Shown here: piece by piece, positions 18,055 to 27,387 of the stretch
Position numbering within the stretch: the first letter of the stretch is position 1
Layout of the letters: each line of letters starts with the position of its first letter
Assembly: GCA_028280715.1 (NCBI GenBank)
Contig: JANQLG010000050.1
Coordinates: forward strand, 124,001 to 188,000
Direction of reading: 5' to 3'
Origin: Spongiibacteraceae bacterium
GTDB lineage: Bacteria > Pseudomonadota > Gammaproteobacteria > Pseudomonadales > Dasaniaceae
DNA length: 64,000 nucleotides
The notes under the pieces: model-generated
What the model saw: the letters and a program-made list of their open reading frames with translations, nothing else
Told to the model about the DNA's origin: nothing
Databases searched by the model: none
Program-made: the position numbers and the translations under genes

Positions 18055-19725
18055 TTATCGAGCCGATTGTCGCAAGGCTTGAATCACAGGCAACAAACCG
18101 ATCAGCACTAACGTCAACGCTGGTAGCGCCGCCCGCTGCCATTCACCTTCGGATGTCATCTCGTACACCCGAATAGCCAAGGTATCCCACCCGAATGGAC
18201 GCAGCAATAGGGTGGCCGGCATTTCTTTCATAACATCAACAAACACAAGTACCAGCGCCGTCAATAAACCCGGCCTCAACATCGGCAGATACACATGCCA
18301 AAACGTATCCCAGCTCGAAGCACCCAGGCTGCGTGCAGCTTCCGGGATAGTGTGTTTAATCGATTGTAAACTGGCATCCACGGGCCCATGAGCCACCGCT
18401 AAAAACCGCACCCAGTAAGCAGCCAACAATCCCAATACACTGCCTACCAACAAATGTTTAGTCTCAATCGCCATCCAATCGTACAAAGGCACTAATAAGT
18501 TTCTATCGATAAAAGCGAAGGACAACATGATCCCCACAGCCAATACTGAACCCGGCATCGCGTAACCCAGAGTGCCTAAATCATAAAAAGACCGAAGGCC
18601 GCCTCGTGTCTGTTGTCGCCCAAAGGCAACCATTAAAGCCATCACAATTGTTAATACTGCGGCAATGGCACCTAGCAGTAATGTGCGTGACAACAAACCA
18701 AAGTAGCGAGCATCAACGGCAGCAAAACCTTCCTGCCACACCCACTGTAATAACACGATCACAGGCAACAAAAAGGCTATCAGCAAAACCAGCCAGGCAT
18801 AGGCACTGGCTAAATAGCCCCTCAAGCCAATAAGAGGATGTCGAAATCTGTGCAGTTTCTTTCCGGACTGTGTATAGCGCCGATTACCTCTTGCCGACTT
18901 TTCTGCAAAAAGTGCCAATGCGACAAACAATAACAGCAATGACGCTAATTGCGCCGCCGCTTGAATATTGAAAAGGCCAAACCAGGATTTATAGATTGCA
19001 GTGGTAAAGGTGTCATAATTAAACACGGCGACTGCACCAAAGTCCGCTAATGTCTCCATAATCGCCAAGGATGCACCAGCGATGATAGCTGGACGTGCCA
19101 TTGGCAATGCGACCTGAAAGAACACCTCCCAGCGGCTTGCTCCCAGCACTCTGGCAGCTTCTATCACATCACTACTTTGTGACAAAAAGGCACTGCGCGC
19201 CAACATGTAGACATAGGGATAAAACACCAATGCCAGCACCACAATAACTGTGCCTTCACTGCGCACATCAACGTAGCGATAGTCTTCACCAATGATACCT
19301 TGCAGCAACCCCTGTATCGGACCCCCAAAATCAAATACACCCAGCACTACAAAAGCCAGTACATAGGCAGGCATTGCCAGCGGCAACATCAGCGCCCAAT
19401 CGAAAAATCGTCGCCCAGGAAATTCACACATGACGGTTAGCCAAGCAAGACTAACCCCGAGCGTTACCACTCCGAAGGTAACCCCCAGCACCAGCACAAT
19501 AGTATTGCGTAACAAGGAGAACAGTTGCGTCTCGATCAAATGTTGCCAAACATCACTTTGATCAGACCCCCAACTGGCAGCAATCACTAGAATCGGTGTG
19601 ATCGCCAACAGAACAGTCAAAACCCCAATCCAGCGGATCAGGGTTTGTAAAGGTTTGCTCTGGCGGCTTTGTTGATATCCGTCTGCAGAAGACACTTCTG
19701 GTGGGTTTGCTGACAACTCTGTCAT
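18055..19725 (-). CDS. Iron(III) ABC transporter permease, fused double domain (FbpB-like)
   Basis: A 556-residue inner-membrane permease with two homologous halves of about six helices each. Each half carries the EAA loop that contacts the ATPase: EAARVLGASRWEVFFQVALP near residue 195 and EAARSLGASSWDTFWHVYLP near 465. This fused layout and the upstream binding protein match Fbp/Sfu/Fut-type ferric iron importers. The gene follows the lipoprotein by 47 bases, and both are presumably controlled by the Fur box at 20926. No ATPase gene lies in the operon or elsewhere in the window, so FbpC must come from elsewhere. Confidence 0.9.
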   Translation of the reverse strand: MTELSANPPEVSSADGYQQSRQSKPLQTLIRWIGVLTVLLAITPILVIAASWGSDQSDVWQHLIETQLFSLLRNTIVLVLGVTFGVVTLGVSLAWLTVMCEFPGRRFFDWALMLPLAMPAYVLAFVVLGVFDFGGPIQGLLQGIIGEDYRYVDVRSEGTVIVVLALVFYPYVYMLARSAFLSQSSDVIEAARVLGASRWEVFFQVALPMARPAIIAGASLAIMETLADFGAVAVFNYDTFTTAIYKSWFGLFNIQAAAQLASLLLLFVALALFAEKSARGNRRYTQSGKKLHRFRHPLIGLRGYLASAYAWLVLLIAFLLPVIVLLQWVWQEGFAAVDARYFGLLSRTLLLGAIAAVLTIVMALMVAFGRQQTRGGLRSFYDLGTLGYAMPGSVLAVGIMLSFAFIDRNLLVPLYDWMAIETKHLLVGSVLGLLAAYWVRFLAVAHGPVDASLQSIKHTIPEAARSLGASSWDTFWHVYLPMLRPGLLTALVLVFVDVMKEMPATLLLRPFGWDTLAIRVYEMTSEGEWQRAALPALTLVLIGLLPVIQALRQSAR

Positions 19726-19772
19726 TTATGACAACGACTTATTTATCACTATTCTTATTTGCAGCCACTCTG

Positions 19773-20876
19773 CTATTTATAACCAACACGATCCATCAAC
19801 TTCACCGCATCAGCTTGCAGTTCGCCAGCCTTTGCCACATTGATGGAATCAGCTTTAAACCTGCCCCAGGCTGCCAGCTCTTCAGTCAAAGTTGTTTCAG
19901 CGCTAACAGGATACTCCTGGTTCAGTTCCATCATGATGGTTTGCGCTTCATTGCCCGCCATCCACTCAATAAATTGCAGAGCTTCGGCTTTGTTTTTACT
20001 GGCACTGGTCACACCCGCGCCCGAAACATTGATATGTACACCACGTTGATCAAAGCCCCCGCCTTCTTGATTAGGCCAGAAAATCGCTAGGGGAAGCTCA
20101 GGGTTCTGTTTCATAAGACGGCCGTAATAGTAAGTATTGACTATACCTACATCGCATTGGCCAGCAGCAATTGCTTCCATCACCTTGGTGTCGTTGGAAA
20201 AAGGATCAGAAGCCAGATTACCAACCCAGCCAGAGACAATTTGCTCTGCTTCCTGCTCGCCCATGCTGGCAATCATCGTAGCAACCAGTGACTGGTTATA
20301 TACCTTCTTGGATGTGCGCAAGCAAAGACGACCGTTCCAGTCTTCACCAGCTAATGCTTCGTAAGTGCTTAATTCCTCAGCGTTTACTTTGTCCGTGTTG
20401 TAGATCATGGTACGCGCACGAATAGACACGGCATACCAACGGTTTTCCTCATCTTGTAAATGAGCTGGTACACGGGCCTCAAGTACTTCAGATTCAGTAG
20501 CCGCAAGCACCCCTTCTTGGGCAGCATGCCACAAGTTGCCAGCATCAACGGTAATTAATAAATCGGCAGGAGAGTTTTCGCCCTCTGCTTTTAAGCGTGT
20601 CAATAACGGGCCTTCTTTATCAGTGATGAAGTTGATATTGATACCTGTCTGCTCGGTAAAACGATCAAACAAAGGCTTGATTAAATGCTCATTTCTGGCG
20701 CTGTAAACCACCAACTCTTTACTCTCAGCAGACTGCGCTTCTACAGCTGGCTGTGTTTCAGTTGTTTGCTCAGATTCTGGTGCAGATTGCTCACCACAGG
20801 CCATAAGCAATACAGCCATCACGGTTGCACAAAGTGATCGAACTACAACTTCTAGGGTATTAATTGCAGGTTTCAT
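19773..20876 (-). CDS. Iron(III) ABC transporter substrate-binding lipoprotein (FbpA/FutA-like)
   Basis: A 367-residue binding protein with a lipoprotein signal (lipobox LLMAC, cysteine near residue 27) and a low-complexity Glu/Thr/Gln linker to about 50. The family 1 ferric-binding fold follows, starting ELVVYSARNEHLIKPLFDRF. LITVDAGNLWHAAQEGVL, MIYNTDKV, CDVGIVNTYYYGRL and GAGVTSASKNKAEALQFIEWM are typical of FbpA/FutA proteins, in which paired tyrosines bind Fe(III). It captures iron in the periplasm for the permease encoded downstream. A strong Fur box lies about 50 bases upstream. Confidence 0.93.
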   Translation of the reverse strand: MKPAINTLEVVVRSLCATVMAVLLMACGEQSAPESEQTTETQPAVEAQSAESKELVVYSARNEHLIKPLFDRFTEQTGININFITDKEGPLLTRLKAEGENSPADLLITVDAGNLWHAAQEGVLAATESEVLEARVPAHLQDEENRWYAVSIRARTMIYNTDKVNAEELSTYEALAGEDWNGRLCLRTSKKVYNQSLVATMIASMGEQEAEQIVSGWVGNLASDPFSNDTKVMEAIAAGQCDVGIVNTYYYGRLMKQNPELPLAIFWPNQEGGGFDQRGVHINVSGAGVTSASKNKAEALQFIEWMAGNEAQTIMMELNQEYPVSAETTLTEELAAWGRFKADSINVAKAGELQADAVKLMDRVGYK

Positions 20877-20925
20877 GACATCCTCTAGTTGTGTGGTTAT
20901 TTTGAATATAAAAATCTGATTAAAT

Positions 20926-20944
20926 GATAATGATTATCATTATT
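20926..20944. promoter_or_regulatory. Fur box
   Basis: GATAATGATTATCATTATT matches the 19-bp Fur consensus at 18 positions. It lies 50-68 bases upstream of the iron-binding lipoprotein start, where it would overlap the promoter and repress the operon when iron is plentiful. The upstream neighbour (ubiI family) ends at 21051, so the box serves the iron operon only. Confidence 0.93.
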
Positions 20945-21050
20945 TTTACAATCCTGCAGCTACAAAGTTAACCTTTATTAATCCATACGCTTTTAGTCTA
21001 TCCCTTAAAAATGAGCAGCATATGACACGCGCTTTTATAATCTCACCGCT

Positions 21051-22289
21051 TTATAAACCCATTGCGCTTCTCATCACATGTTTTTTTAACGGGCCAATCT
21101 TATTGAACCAGCGCATACCGGTATTTCTAGCCCAGCGAATAGTTAATGCATCATGCTCGAACAGGCGTTTGAACCCATCCATTGCCATCATCATCGTGAC
21201 ATTGGCACCTTTACGTCGTCGTTGGAAACGGCTGAGGACATGCGCCGACCCTACGTCTAATTTCCTGCGTTCAGCTCTTAGCAGTTCCTCCGCCAGAACC
21301 ATAGCATCCATTAGCCCCAAGTTAACGCCCTGCCCAGCCAAGGGGTGTATGGTATGAGCCGCATCACCCACCAAGGCTAAACCAGGCTTCACATAATCAG
21401 CCACATGCCGCTCAATAAGGGGAAAACAAAAACGACGACTTACAGCCTGAATTGCTCCTAACTGATTCTCAAAGGTGCAACCTAATTCGATGGCAAAGGT
21501 TTCATCATCAAGCTTCATTAACTGCTCGGCATAATCGGTTTCAGCAGACCAAACAATGGAACTGATATGTTGCTTACCGTCATTATCTGCGAAAGGTAAA
21601 TCGATAAGCGGCAAAAAAGCCAGTGGACCTTCCGGCAAAAAACGTTGCCAAGCCGTTGCCTGATGTGACTTCTCCGTTTGCACTGTGGCCACTATGGCAC
21701 TATGTTCATAACCACGTTGTTTGATTGGAATATCCAGCAATGAGCGCACGGTTGAGTTCGCACCATCCGCTGCCACCAGCAAACGGCTTTGCAGTTTCTG
21801 CCCCGAAGCTAATTCAATGAGATAACCTTGATCCTGCTCGTTAATCGCAGCAACTGCGTGCCCGACAATTAATTCCACATTGTTGCGCTGCTGTAATCGC
21901 TGCATCAAGGCTGTGGCGGTTATCCGATTTTCAACAATATGACCAAGTGCTGGCTGGTTAATCTCAGCAGCATCAAAGTGAACAAAACCGGTTCCCTCAG
22001 CATCCCAAACATGCATGTATTGATAGGGGCTAACGCGTTGCCGTTGCATCGCAGACCAACAACCCAATTCATCGAGAAAATTTTGCGATGCAGCCGTCAG
22101 GGCGCTGACACGGGGATCAAAACCATTAACATCACCACCGGCTTCAGGCCAATCCGTCGCAATGTCCTTTGCCTCGACAATACCAACGCGCAAACTGGAG
22201 TTACCCAACGAACAAGCCAACGCCGAACCAACAATGCCGGCACCTACAATCAATACATCGTACTGTTTTACCTGTGCAGAACTCATCAT
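21051..22289 (-). CDS. ubiI: UbiH/UbiF/VisC-family FAD hydroxylase (UbiI-like)
   Basis: A 412-residue flavin monooxygenase of ubiquinone ring hydroxylation. It has the FAD-binding VLIVGAGIVGSALACSLG at the N terminus, the LLVAADGANSTVRSLL motif mid-protein, and the second FAD motif LVGDAAHTIHPLAGQGVNLGLMDA. By position after ubiH it corresponds to UbiI (VisC), the C5 hydroxylase in E. coli, although UbiF or a broader-specificity enzyme cannot be excluded. The start ATG at 22289 overlaps the ubiH stop in ATGATGA; an upstream in-frame extension is not conserved. Confidence 0.88.
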   Translation of the reverse strand: MMSSAQVKQYDVLIVGAGIVGSALACSLGNSSLRVGIVEAKDIATDWPEAGGDVNGFDPRVSALTAASQNFLDELGCWSAMQRQRVSPYQYMHVWDAEGTGFVHFDAAEINQPALGHIVENRITATALMQRLQQRNNVELIVGHAVAAINEQDQGYLIELASGQKLQSRLLVAADGANSTVRSLLDIPIKQRGYEHSAIVATVQTEKSHQATAWQRFLPEGPLAFLPLIDLPFADNDGKQHISSIVWSAETDYAEQLMKLDDETFAIELGCTFENQLGAIQAVSRRFCFPLIERHVADYVKPGLALVGDAAHTIHPLAGQGVNLGLMDAMVLAEELLRAERRKLDVGSAHVLSRFQRRRKGANVTMMMAMDGFKRLFEHDALTIRWARNTGMRWFNKIGPLKKHVMRSAMGL

Positions 22290-23545
22290 CCGACTGCCAC
22301 CCCATCGTGCATACCCGCCATATGCTGAATAAACCGCTGCTTGGTAGCAGGTAGCACATCCAGTGAACTCAAACCCAGCATACGCAAGGTGCTCAACGGC
22401 CACTGCTTTTGACCAAACACCTTGGGTAAGCGATCAGAAAACCATACCGTTTTTTGTTGATCAAAATGCTGTTGCTGATAATAGGATTCCAGCAATGCTA
22501 AGGAATCCAATACCTCACCTTCTCTCTGCGCCGCCAACAGCACCTCCGTTAGCCGGGCACAATCGCGCAACGACAAATTAAACCCCTGGCCCGCGACCGG
22601 GTGCAAAGAATGCGCTGCATTCCCCATCACGACAATTCCTGTGCGCACTTGTTCTTTCGATTCCACCAATTTCAACGGATAACTAAAACGCTGACCGACA
22701 CGCACAAACTCTCCAAGCCGGTAGCCAAAACGTTGCTGCAGTTCTGCCAGAAAATCCAATTCTTCACAGTCGAGCAACTGCGCCGATTCATTCTCCGATA
22801 ACGACCAGACCAGCGCAGCTCTGTACTGCCCCTGTTCGCTATCGGTAAGCGGCAACAAGGCTACAGGCCCCTGATCAGTGAAGCGTTCATAGGCAACACC
22901 CTGGTGCGATTGACTAAAGCTGACATTGGCAATCAAAGCTTGCTGGTGATAAGGCGTTTCCTCAACATCAATGCCCAGCTGTTTTCTCAAGCCGGAATCA
23001 GCGCCATCAGCAATCACCACTAACTGAGTAGATATGTCTTCTTGCTGCCCTTCAGATTCAATAAGCAGTTTCGCTCCACGCTGTTGAGGCTCTACCCTTT
23101 TGACTGATGCAGGCGACAAAAAAGTGATATTAGTCTTCGCCTTCATGGCTTGGAGCAATACATTACCCAACCAGCTATTTTCAACCACATAGCCCAGCGC
23201 TGGCCAACCAGCTTCATGACAATCCATACGTGTCGAACCCAGTTTTCCTCGATGAGAAACATGTACCGTTTCAATGGCTGCCAGATGTTGTTCCAGTTGC
23301 GACCACACTCCCATCGATTCCAGAATCAACCGGCTGCCATAGGACAATGCGGTAGACCTGGCATCAAAACTGGGGCTATAAATCAGCGGTTTTTCGAGAT
23401 CAATGGCAAAATTTTCTACCACCAAAATAGACAAATCATTTCCAGCGCTCAGTTGCAGGGCCAAACTGACACCCACCATACCTCCACCGGCAATCACCAC
23501 ATCGTATTGTTGTTTTATGTTTGATGTGGAACAGTGTCCAATCAT
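22286..23545 (-). CDS. ubiH: 2-octaprenyl-6-methoxyphenol hydroxylase UbiH
   Basis: A 419-residue paralogue of the downstream gene with the same flavin monooxygenase layout: VVIAGGGMVGVSLALQLS at the start, LVVIADGADSGLRKQLG, and VVMGNAAHSLHPVAGQGFNLSLRD. UbiH carries out a ring hydroxylation late in ubiquinone synthesis. The start ATG shares one base with the pepP stop (TAATG), and its stop overlaps the next start, so pepP-ubiH-ubiI form a tightly coupled operon as in E. coli. Confidence 0.92.
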   Translation of the reverse strand: MIGHCSTSNIKQQYDVVIAGGGMVGVSLALQLSAGNDLSILVVENFAIDLEKPLIYSPSFDARSTALSYGSRLILESMGVWSQLEQHLAAIETVHVSHRGKLGSTRMDCHEAGWPALGYVVENSWLGNVLLQAMKAKTNITFLSPASVKRVEPQQRGAKLLIESEGQQEDISTQLVVIADGADSGLRKQLGIDVEETPYHQQALIANVSFSQSHQGVAYERFTDQGPVALLPLTDSEQGQYRAALVWSLSENESAQLLDCEELDFLAELQQRFGYRLGEFVRVGQRFSYPLKLVESKEQVRTGIVVMGNAAHSLHPVAGQGFNLSLRDCARLTEVLLAAQREGEVLDSLALLESYYQQQHFDQQKTVWFSDRLPKVFGQKQWPLSTLRMLGLSSLDVLPATKQRFIQHMAGMHDGVAVG

Positions 23546-24867
23546 TAAGCCGCACTCTTCGCCATCAGCTTTTCAATGTCTTTTACCGTTTTAGGGACAT
23601 CATCTGTATATACTTCATTGCCGTCTTTGGTAACTAACACATCATCTTCAATTCGGACGCCAATCCCACGCCACTTTTTAGCCACCTTGGTATTGTCAGG
23701 CGACACATAAATGCCTGGTTCGATGGTCATCACCATACCCTCTTCCATCACTCGCCACTCATCCCCGACTTTGTAATCACCTACATCGTGCACATCCATG
23801 CCCAACCAGTGGCCAGCGCGATGCATGTAAAAATCTTTATAGGCTTCACGCTCAATCAGTTTATTAACCTGCCCCTTTAACAACCCTAAATCTACCAACC
23901 CTTTGGTGATCACTTTTACCGTCGCGTCGTGAGGCTGATTCCAGTGATTACCGGGCTTGATCGTTCTAATTGCGGCTCGTTGTGCGTCTAACACTATCTC
24001 GTACAGTGCTTTCTGCTCCTTGGAAAACTTTCCATTCACGGGAAACGTTCGGGTAATATCTGCCGCGTAATGTTCCAGCTCGCAGCCGGCATCAATCAGC
24101 ACCAGATCACCATCTTTCATGACATCCTGATTTTCCGTGTAATGCAGAATACAGCCATTTATTCCTGCCCCCACAATTGAAGAATAGGCGGTATAGCGCG
24201 CGCCATTTTTAGCAAATTCGTGCTGAATCTCAGCTTCCAGTTGATATTCAGCCATACCGGGCTTGCAAGCTTGCATGGCTCTGACGTGAGCAGTGGCTGA
24301 AATTTTACCGGCCTTACGCATCATGCGAATTTCAGCCGCACTTTTATACAAACGCATATCGTGCAGCAAATGATCGAGGTCCAAAAATTCTCCTGGTGGA
24401 TGAGCACCGGAGCGCACCTTAGAGCGAATGATATTCACCCACTTCATCACCTTGCGATCGAATTCATCATGTCGACCCATCGCGTAATAAACTCGTTCAC
24501 GACCTTCTAACAGTCCGGGCAAAATTTCATCGATATCAGTGATGGGAAAAGCATCATCTGCACCGAAATCTGCACATGCGCCTTCCGGCCCAGCACGATA
24601 GCCATTCCACAATTCCATCTCGGGATCGCGGTCACGACAAAACAACACATATTGGCCATGTTTACGGCCAGGCAGTAGCAGCAGCACAGAATCGGGCTCA
24701 GCAAATCCGGTTAAATAAAAGAAATCACTGTCCTGACGAAAGGGATAATCGACGTCGCGATTGCGTACCTTTTCTCGGGATGAGGGCACAATGGCAATAC
24801 TGTTGGGTTCCAGTTGCGCCATTAAATTTTTTCGGCGCCGGGCAAATTCCTGCTTACTGATTTTCAT
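23545..24867 (-). CDS. pepP: Xaa-Pro aminopeptidase PepP
   Basis: A 440-residue M24 metallopeptidase that cleaves N-terminal residues preceding proline. The N-terminal creatinase-like domain contains PFRQDSDFFYLTGFAEPDSVLLLLPG. The pita-bread domain has the metal ligands in LVLIDAGCELEHYAADITRTFPV, the histidine block HRAGHWLGMDVHDVG, and the glutamates in MVMTIEPGIYV and GIGVRIEDDVLVT. The length matches E. coli PepP (441). It heads the pepP-ubiH-ubiI operon, probably together with the upstream ygfB-family gene, 85 bases away. Confidence 0.97.
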   Translation of the reverse strand: MKISKQEFARRRKNLMAQLEPNSIAIVPSSREKVRNRDVDYPFRQDSDFFYLTGFAEPDSVLLLLPGRKHGQYVLFCRDRDPEMELWNGYRAGPEGACADFGADDAFPITDIDEILPGLLEGRERVYYAMGRHDEFDRKVMKWVNIIRSKVRSGAHPPGEFLDLDHLLHDMRLYKSAAEIRMMRKAGKISATAHVRAMQACKPGMAEYQLEAEIQHEFAKNGARYTAYSSIVGAGINGCILHYTENQDVMKDGDLVLIDAGCELEHYAADITRTFPVNGKFSKEQKALYEIVLDAQRAAIRTIKPGNHWNQPHDATVKVITKGLVDLGLLKGQVNKLIEREAYKDFYMHRAGHWLGMDVHDVGDYKVGDEWRVMEEGMVMTIEPGIYVSPDNTKVAKKWRGIGVRIEDDVLVTKDGNEVYTDDVPKTVKDIEKLMAKSAA

Positions 24868-24952
24868 AACAACTCTTTTTCATAACAACTTTGCGGATGA
24901 TAAAAAGATAGTGATTAATGCTAAAACCCGCTTAGCTTACGGGTTCCATCAC

Positions 24953-25621
24953 TCAATGCAACTTATCATTTGAGGGTTTAAACAAATTGGCCGGGGTTGC
25001 TAACTTGGTGTCGTTATCGCTGTTATTCGTTGTATCTGAAATATGCTCAGAAGACGTCGACGGACTATGGCAATCCAAATAAATATTGATGGCTGCCAAT
25101 CGCAGATAGTCACGAATTTCCACATAGTTCTGCTCGCGATCCTGCTCCTCCTCATCGCCTTCTCCTAAGCTGATTTGGCTGATAGCGGCCAAATCGCTGA
25201 GCGCATCGGATACATCCGTAGAGTACTGTTGTTGACCCTGTTGCTGCTGTCGCTGTTTGCCGCCTAGGGCAAAGCCGGCCAAAAAGCCTCGACACCAGCT
25301 GCCTAGTGAATCAACCCGCTGGGTAATCTCTACTTCGTCATCGGGGAGAAGCAGGCTTAATTCTGAAATTCCCTCTTCAAGTTGCTTGGCAGCGACTTTA
25401 TGGAGATCGCTGAGTAATTGCAGTTCATCCTGTTCGAGTTCTCCCGCCGGCTCCATCGCCGCAACGGCCATTTCACACCATTGATCTGACGAGAAGGGGT
25501 GACCAACCGCTAACATGCCCAGCAAATAACCCTGCAGCTGCGATGGCGACTGCATCACACCCAGGCGCCAGAAAAAATCCGCGTATTCGTCAAAGGCCGG
25601 CATTGATCTGTCATTGGTCAT
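24953..25621 (-). CDS. ygfB: UPF0149 family protein (YgfB-like)
   Basis: A 222-residue helical protein of the UPF0149 family: MPAFDEYADFFWRLGVMQSPSQLQGYLLGMLAVG, SLGSWCRGFLAGFALGG, then EVRDYLRLA-like VEIRDYLRLAAINIYLD. YgfB sits upstream of pepP throughout the gammaproteobacteria; in Pseudomonas it has been linked to beta-lactam resistance, but its biochemical role here is unknown. The C-terminal tail of about 40 residues is low-complexity and Ser/Asn/Asp-rich. Ribosome site AGGAGCG precedes the ATG. It is divergent from the zapA cluster. Confidence 0.9.
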   Translation of the reverse strand: MTNDRSMPAFDEYADFFWRLGVMQSPSQLQGYLLGMLAVGHPFSSDQWCEMAVAAMEPAGELEQDELQLLSDLHKVAAKQLEEGISELSLLLPDDEVEITQRVDSLGSWCRGFLAGFALGGKQRQQQQGQQQYSTDVSDALSDLAAISQISLGEGDEEEQDREQNYVEIRDYLRLAAINIYLDCHSPSTSSEHISDTTNNSDNDTKLATPANLFKPSNDKLH

Positions 25622-25934
25622 GTTATATCGCTCCTATTTATGGCTTATGTTATGGCTTATGGCGTCTTAATGTCGTCCCTAAAGCCGGCACTAAAAGAAG
25701 TGCTAGAAGGATTGCAAAGAGGAAAACCGGCGCATCTTAGCGACTCTGACCACTAAAATCGAATTTGACTCGTCAACGGATTGTGAGAACTATTACGCAT
25801 CTTCACAGTAATTCTTTAAATATTTTCCAGGTTATTGAAATTTAAGAACTTACTACATTGACCACATGCGATCACAGAACTATATTTAACTGAACTTTGA
25901 ATATGTTCTAAGGCTATGCCTGACACTTTTACCC
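25622..25934. other. Divergent intergenic region with a 12-bp tandem repeat
   Basis: This 313-base gap separates ygfB (leftward) from the TIGR02449/zapA genes (rightward) and must hold both promoters. TTATGGCTTATG is present twice in perfect tandem at 25638-25649 and 25650-25661, within the ygfB leader. The part near 25800-25900 is AT-rich, as expected of a promoter. No gene is supported. Confidence 0.55.
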
Positions 25935-26144
25935 ATGGCAGATCAACAACTTAAAGAGCTCACAACAAAGATTGATGACTTGATTCAGCTTTGCTCTCAG
26001 CTCGATCAGGAAAATCGCAAGCTAAAAGCAGAAGCTACTGACTGGGTTCAGGAACGTGATCAATTAGTAGAAAAAACGGAACTAGCCAGAAATAAAGTTG
26101 AAACCATGATTACCCGCCTCAAGGCGCTGGAGCAAGAGTCGTGA
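25935..26144 (+). CDS. Small coiled-coil protein, TIGR02449 family (ZapB-like)
   Basis: A 69-residue protein predicted to be one continuous coiled coil (LKELTTKIDDLIQLCSQLDQENRKL and later heptads). It matches the small TIGR02449 family that precedes zapA in many gammaproteobacteria and resembles ZapB in size and character. A role in cell division with ZapA is inferred from linkage only. Its TGA overlaps the GTG start of zapA (GTGA), indicating coupled translation. Confidence 0.85.
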   Translation: MADQQLKELTTKIDDLIQLCSQLDQENRKLKAEATDWVQERDQLVEKTELARNKVETMITRLKALEQES

Positions 26145-26452
26145 GTAACGATAATGTTATAGTGAAACTGCTAGGTAAGGAATACCAGGTGGCCTGCCCC
26201 GTCGGTCAGGAAGCTGCTCTTGCCGAATCCGCCCGCTATCTTGATGAGAAAATGCGCACGATCCGCGCCAATGGCAAAGTGATTGGTCTGGAGCGTATTG
26301 CTGTCATGGCCGCATTAAACATCACCAATGAATTACTGCAAAACGAACCCTCATCAACGGGTGAAGTGACAACCAGCAGCAAACAATTGAAGGGGCTAAA
26401 TGATAAGCTGGAAGAAGCCCTACAGCGCTTTCGTCAGCTGGAGATTGGCTAG
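26141..26452 (+). CDS. zapA: Cell division protein ZapA
   Basis: A 103-residue ZapA: an N-terminal beta-rich head (VIVKLLGKEYQVACPVGQEAAL) and a C-terminal coiled coil (ALNITNELL and the LEEALQRFRQLE tail). ZapA bundles FtsZ filaments at the Z-ring. The start is GTG, overlapping the previous stop codon. It is followed by 6S RNA and fau, the widely conserved zapA-ssrS-fau arrangement, which supports the call. Confidence 0.95.
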   Translation: MSNDNVIVKLLGKEYQVACPVGQEAALAESARYLDEKMRTIRANGKVIGLERIAVMAALNITNELLQNEPSSTGEVTTSSKQLKGLNDKLEEALQRFRQLEIG

Positions 26453-26537
26453 ATAACTTTCTCGCGGCGATTAACTGATTGTCAGAAAATAACGACATTT
26501 CAGTTTTCCCTTATTAACCCAGCTCATCAAGCTACGT

Positions 26538-26543
26538 TATAAT
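26538..26543 (+). promoter_or_regulatory. -10 element of the 6S RNA promoter
   Basis: A perfect TATAAT lies seven bases before the expected 5' end of 6S RNA. No good -35 hexamer is seen at the usual distance. Confidence 0.6.
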
Positions 26544-26549
26544 TACTTT

Positions 26550-26729
26550 ACTCCCTGTGATATTTGCCAGGTAACCTAGACCCCTGAGCCGATGCACATT
26601 TACCCCGGGGGTTCCGCGAATTACTGGCGTGCATGTCCGCAAGACGGAAAGCCCGACGTTTTACCGGGACCACCACCTTGAACCGTTGGGTTCAAGGGCC
26701 AAGTTGCCAGCGGTATTGTGGGGAGCCTC
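26550..26729 (+). ncRNA. ssrS: 6S RNA
   Basis: About 180 bases form the 6S RNA fold, which mimics an open promoter and sequesters sigma-70 RNA polymerase in stationary phase. The 5' CTCCC pairs with GGGAG near the 3' end. CCCCTGAGCCGATG and the CTTGAACC/GGTTCAAGG hairpin are the sequences most conserved in gammaproteobacterial 6S RNA. Position between zapA and fau is the standard one. Ends are estimated from the closing stem and the upstream TATAAT. Confidence 0.93.
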
Positions 26730-26793
26730 TTTCATAACAGCGGCCTTTTCACTAAGCTTTTAATCATTCCTTAATTCATCTTAAGAAGATTCA

Positions 26794-27387
26794 GTGAGCA
26801 ATCTCGACCGAACTCAACTCAGGCAAACCCTGCGCCAACGCCGCAATGAATTATCGCCAGCCCAGCAACAATTAGCAGCCGAAAGCGTACTTCAAATATT
26901 GCTCAACAGCGGCTATTTAGATCGATTCCGGGATATCGGTATTTATCTGGCCTATGACGGTGAAATTGGCACAGAACACATCATTGAACACCTACAGTGT
27001 CATAATACCCGTTGTTATTTACCCATATTATCGCCTGACAAACGTTTACAGTTTGCCCGTTATCTTCCCAATCAAAAAATGCGCAATAACCAGTTCGGCA
27101 TAGCTGAACCTATAGGCCATCAAGACCATAGAGAACCCTGGGAGCTAGACTTGGTGCTACTACCATTGGTGGGGTTTGATCGCCAAGGTGGGCGCCTGGG
27201 AATGGGGGGCGGATTTTATGACCGCAGTTTTAGCTTTATCAAAACACAATCAGCAATGAGCCGTCCGTTACTTATTGGACTAGCTCACCACTGTCAGGAA
27301 GTGGATAAAATAGCGATGAATGATTGGGATATCCCTATAGACAAAATAGCTACCGATCTGGAGTTAATAGATACTGCCGGGCGTTGA
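26794..27387 (+). CDS. fau: 5-formyltetrahydrofolate cyclo-ligase
   Basis: A 197-residue enzyme (YgfA) that converts 5-formyl-THF to methenyl-THF with ATP. Family motifs: RQTLRQRRNELSPAQQ at the start, IGIYLAYDGEIGT, and the ATP-binding LVLLPLVGFDRQGGRLGMGGGFYDRSF. Its start is GTG at 26794 after AAGAAG. It immediately follows 6S RNA, so part of its mRNA may come from read-through of the 6S transcript, as in E. coli. Together with folA and thyA the window holds three folate-cycle genes. Confidence 0.95.
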   Translation: MSNLDRTQLRQTLRQRRNELSPAQQQLAAESVLQILLNSGYLDRFRDIGIYLAYDGEIGTEHIIEHLQCHNTRCYLPILSPDKRLQFARYLPNQKMRNNQFGIAEPIGHQDHREPWELDLVLLPLVGFDRQGGRLGMGGGFYDRSFSFIKTQSAMSRPLLIGLAHHCQEVDKIAMNDWDIPIDKIATDLELIDTAGR

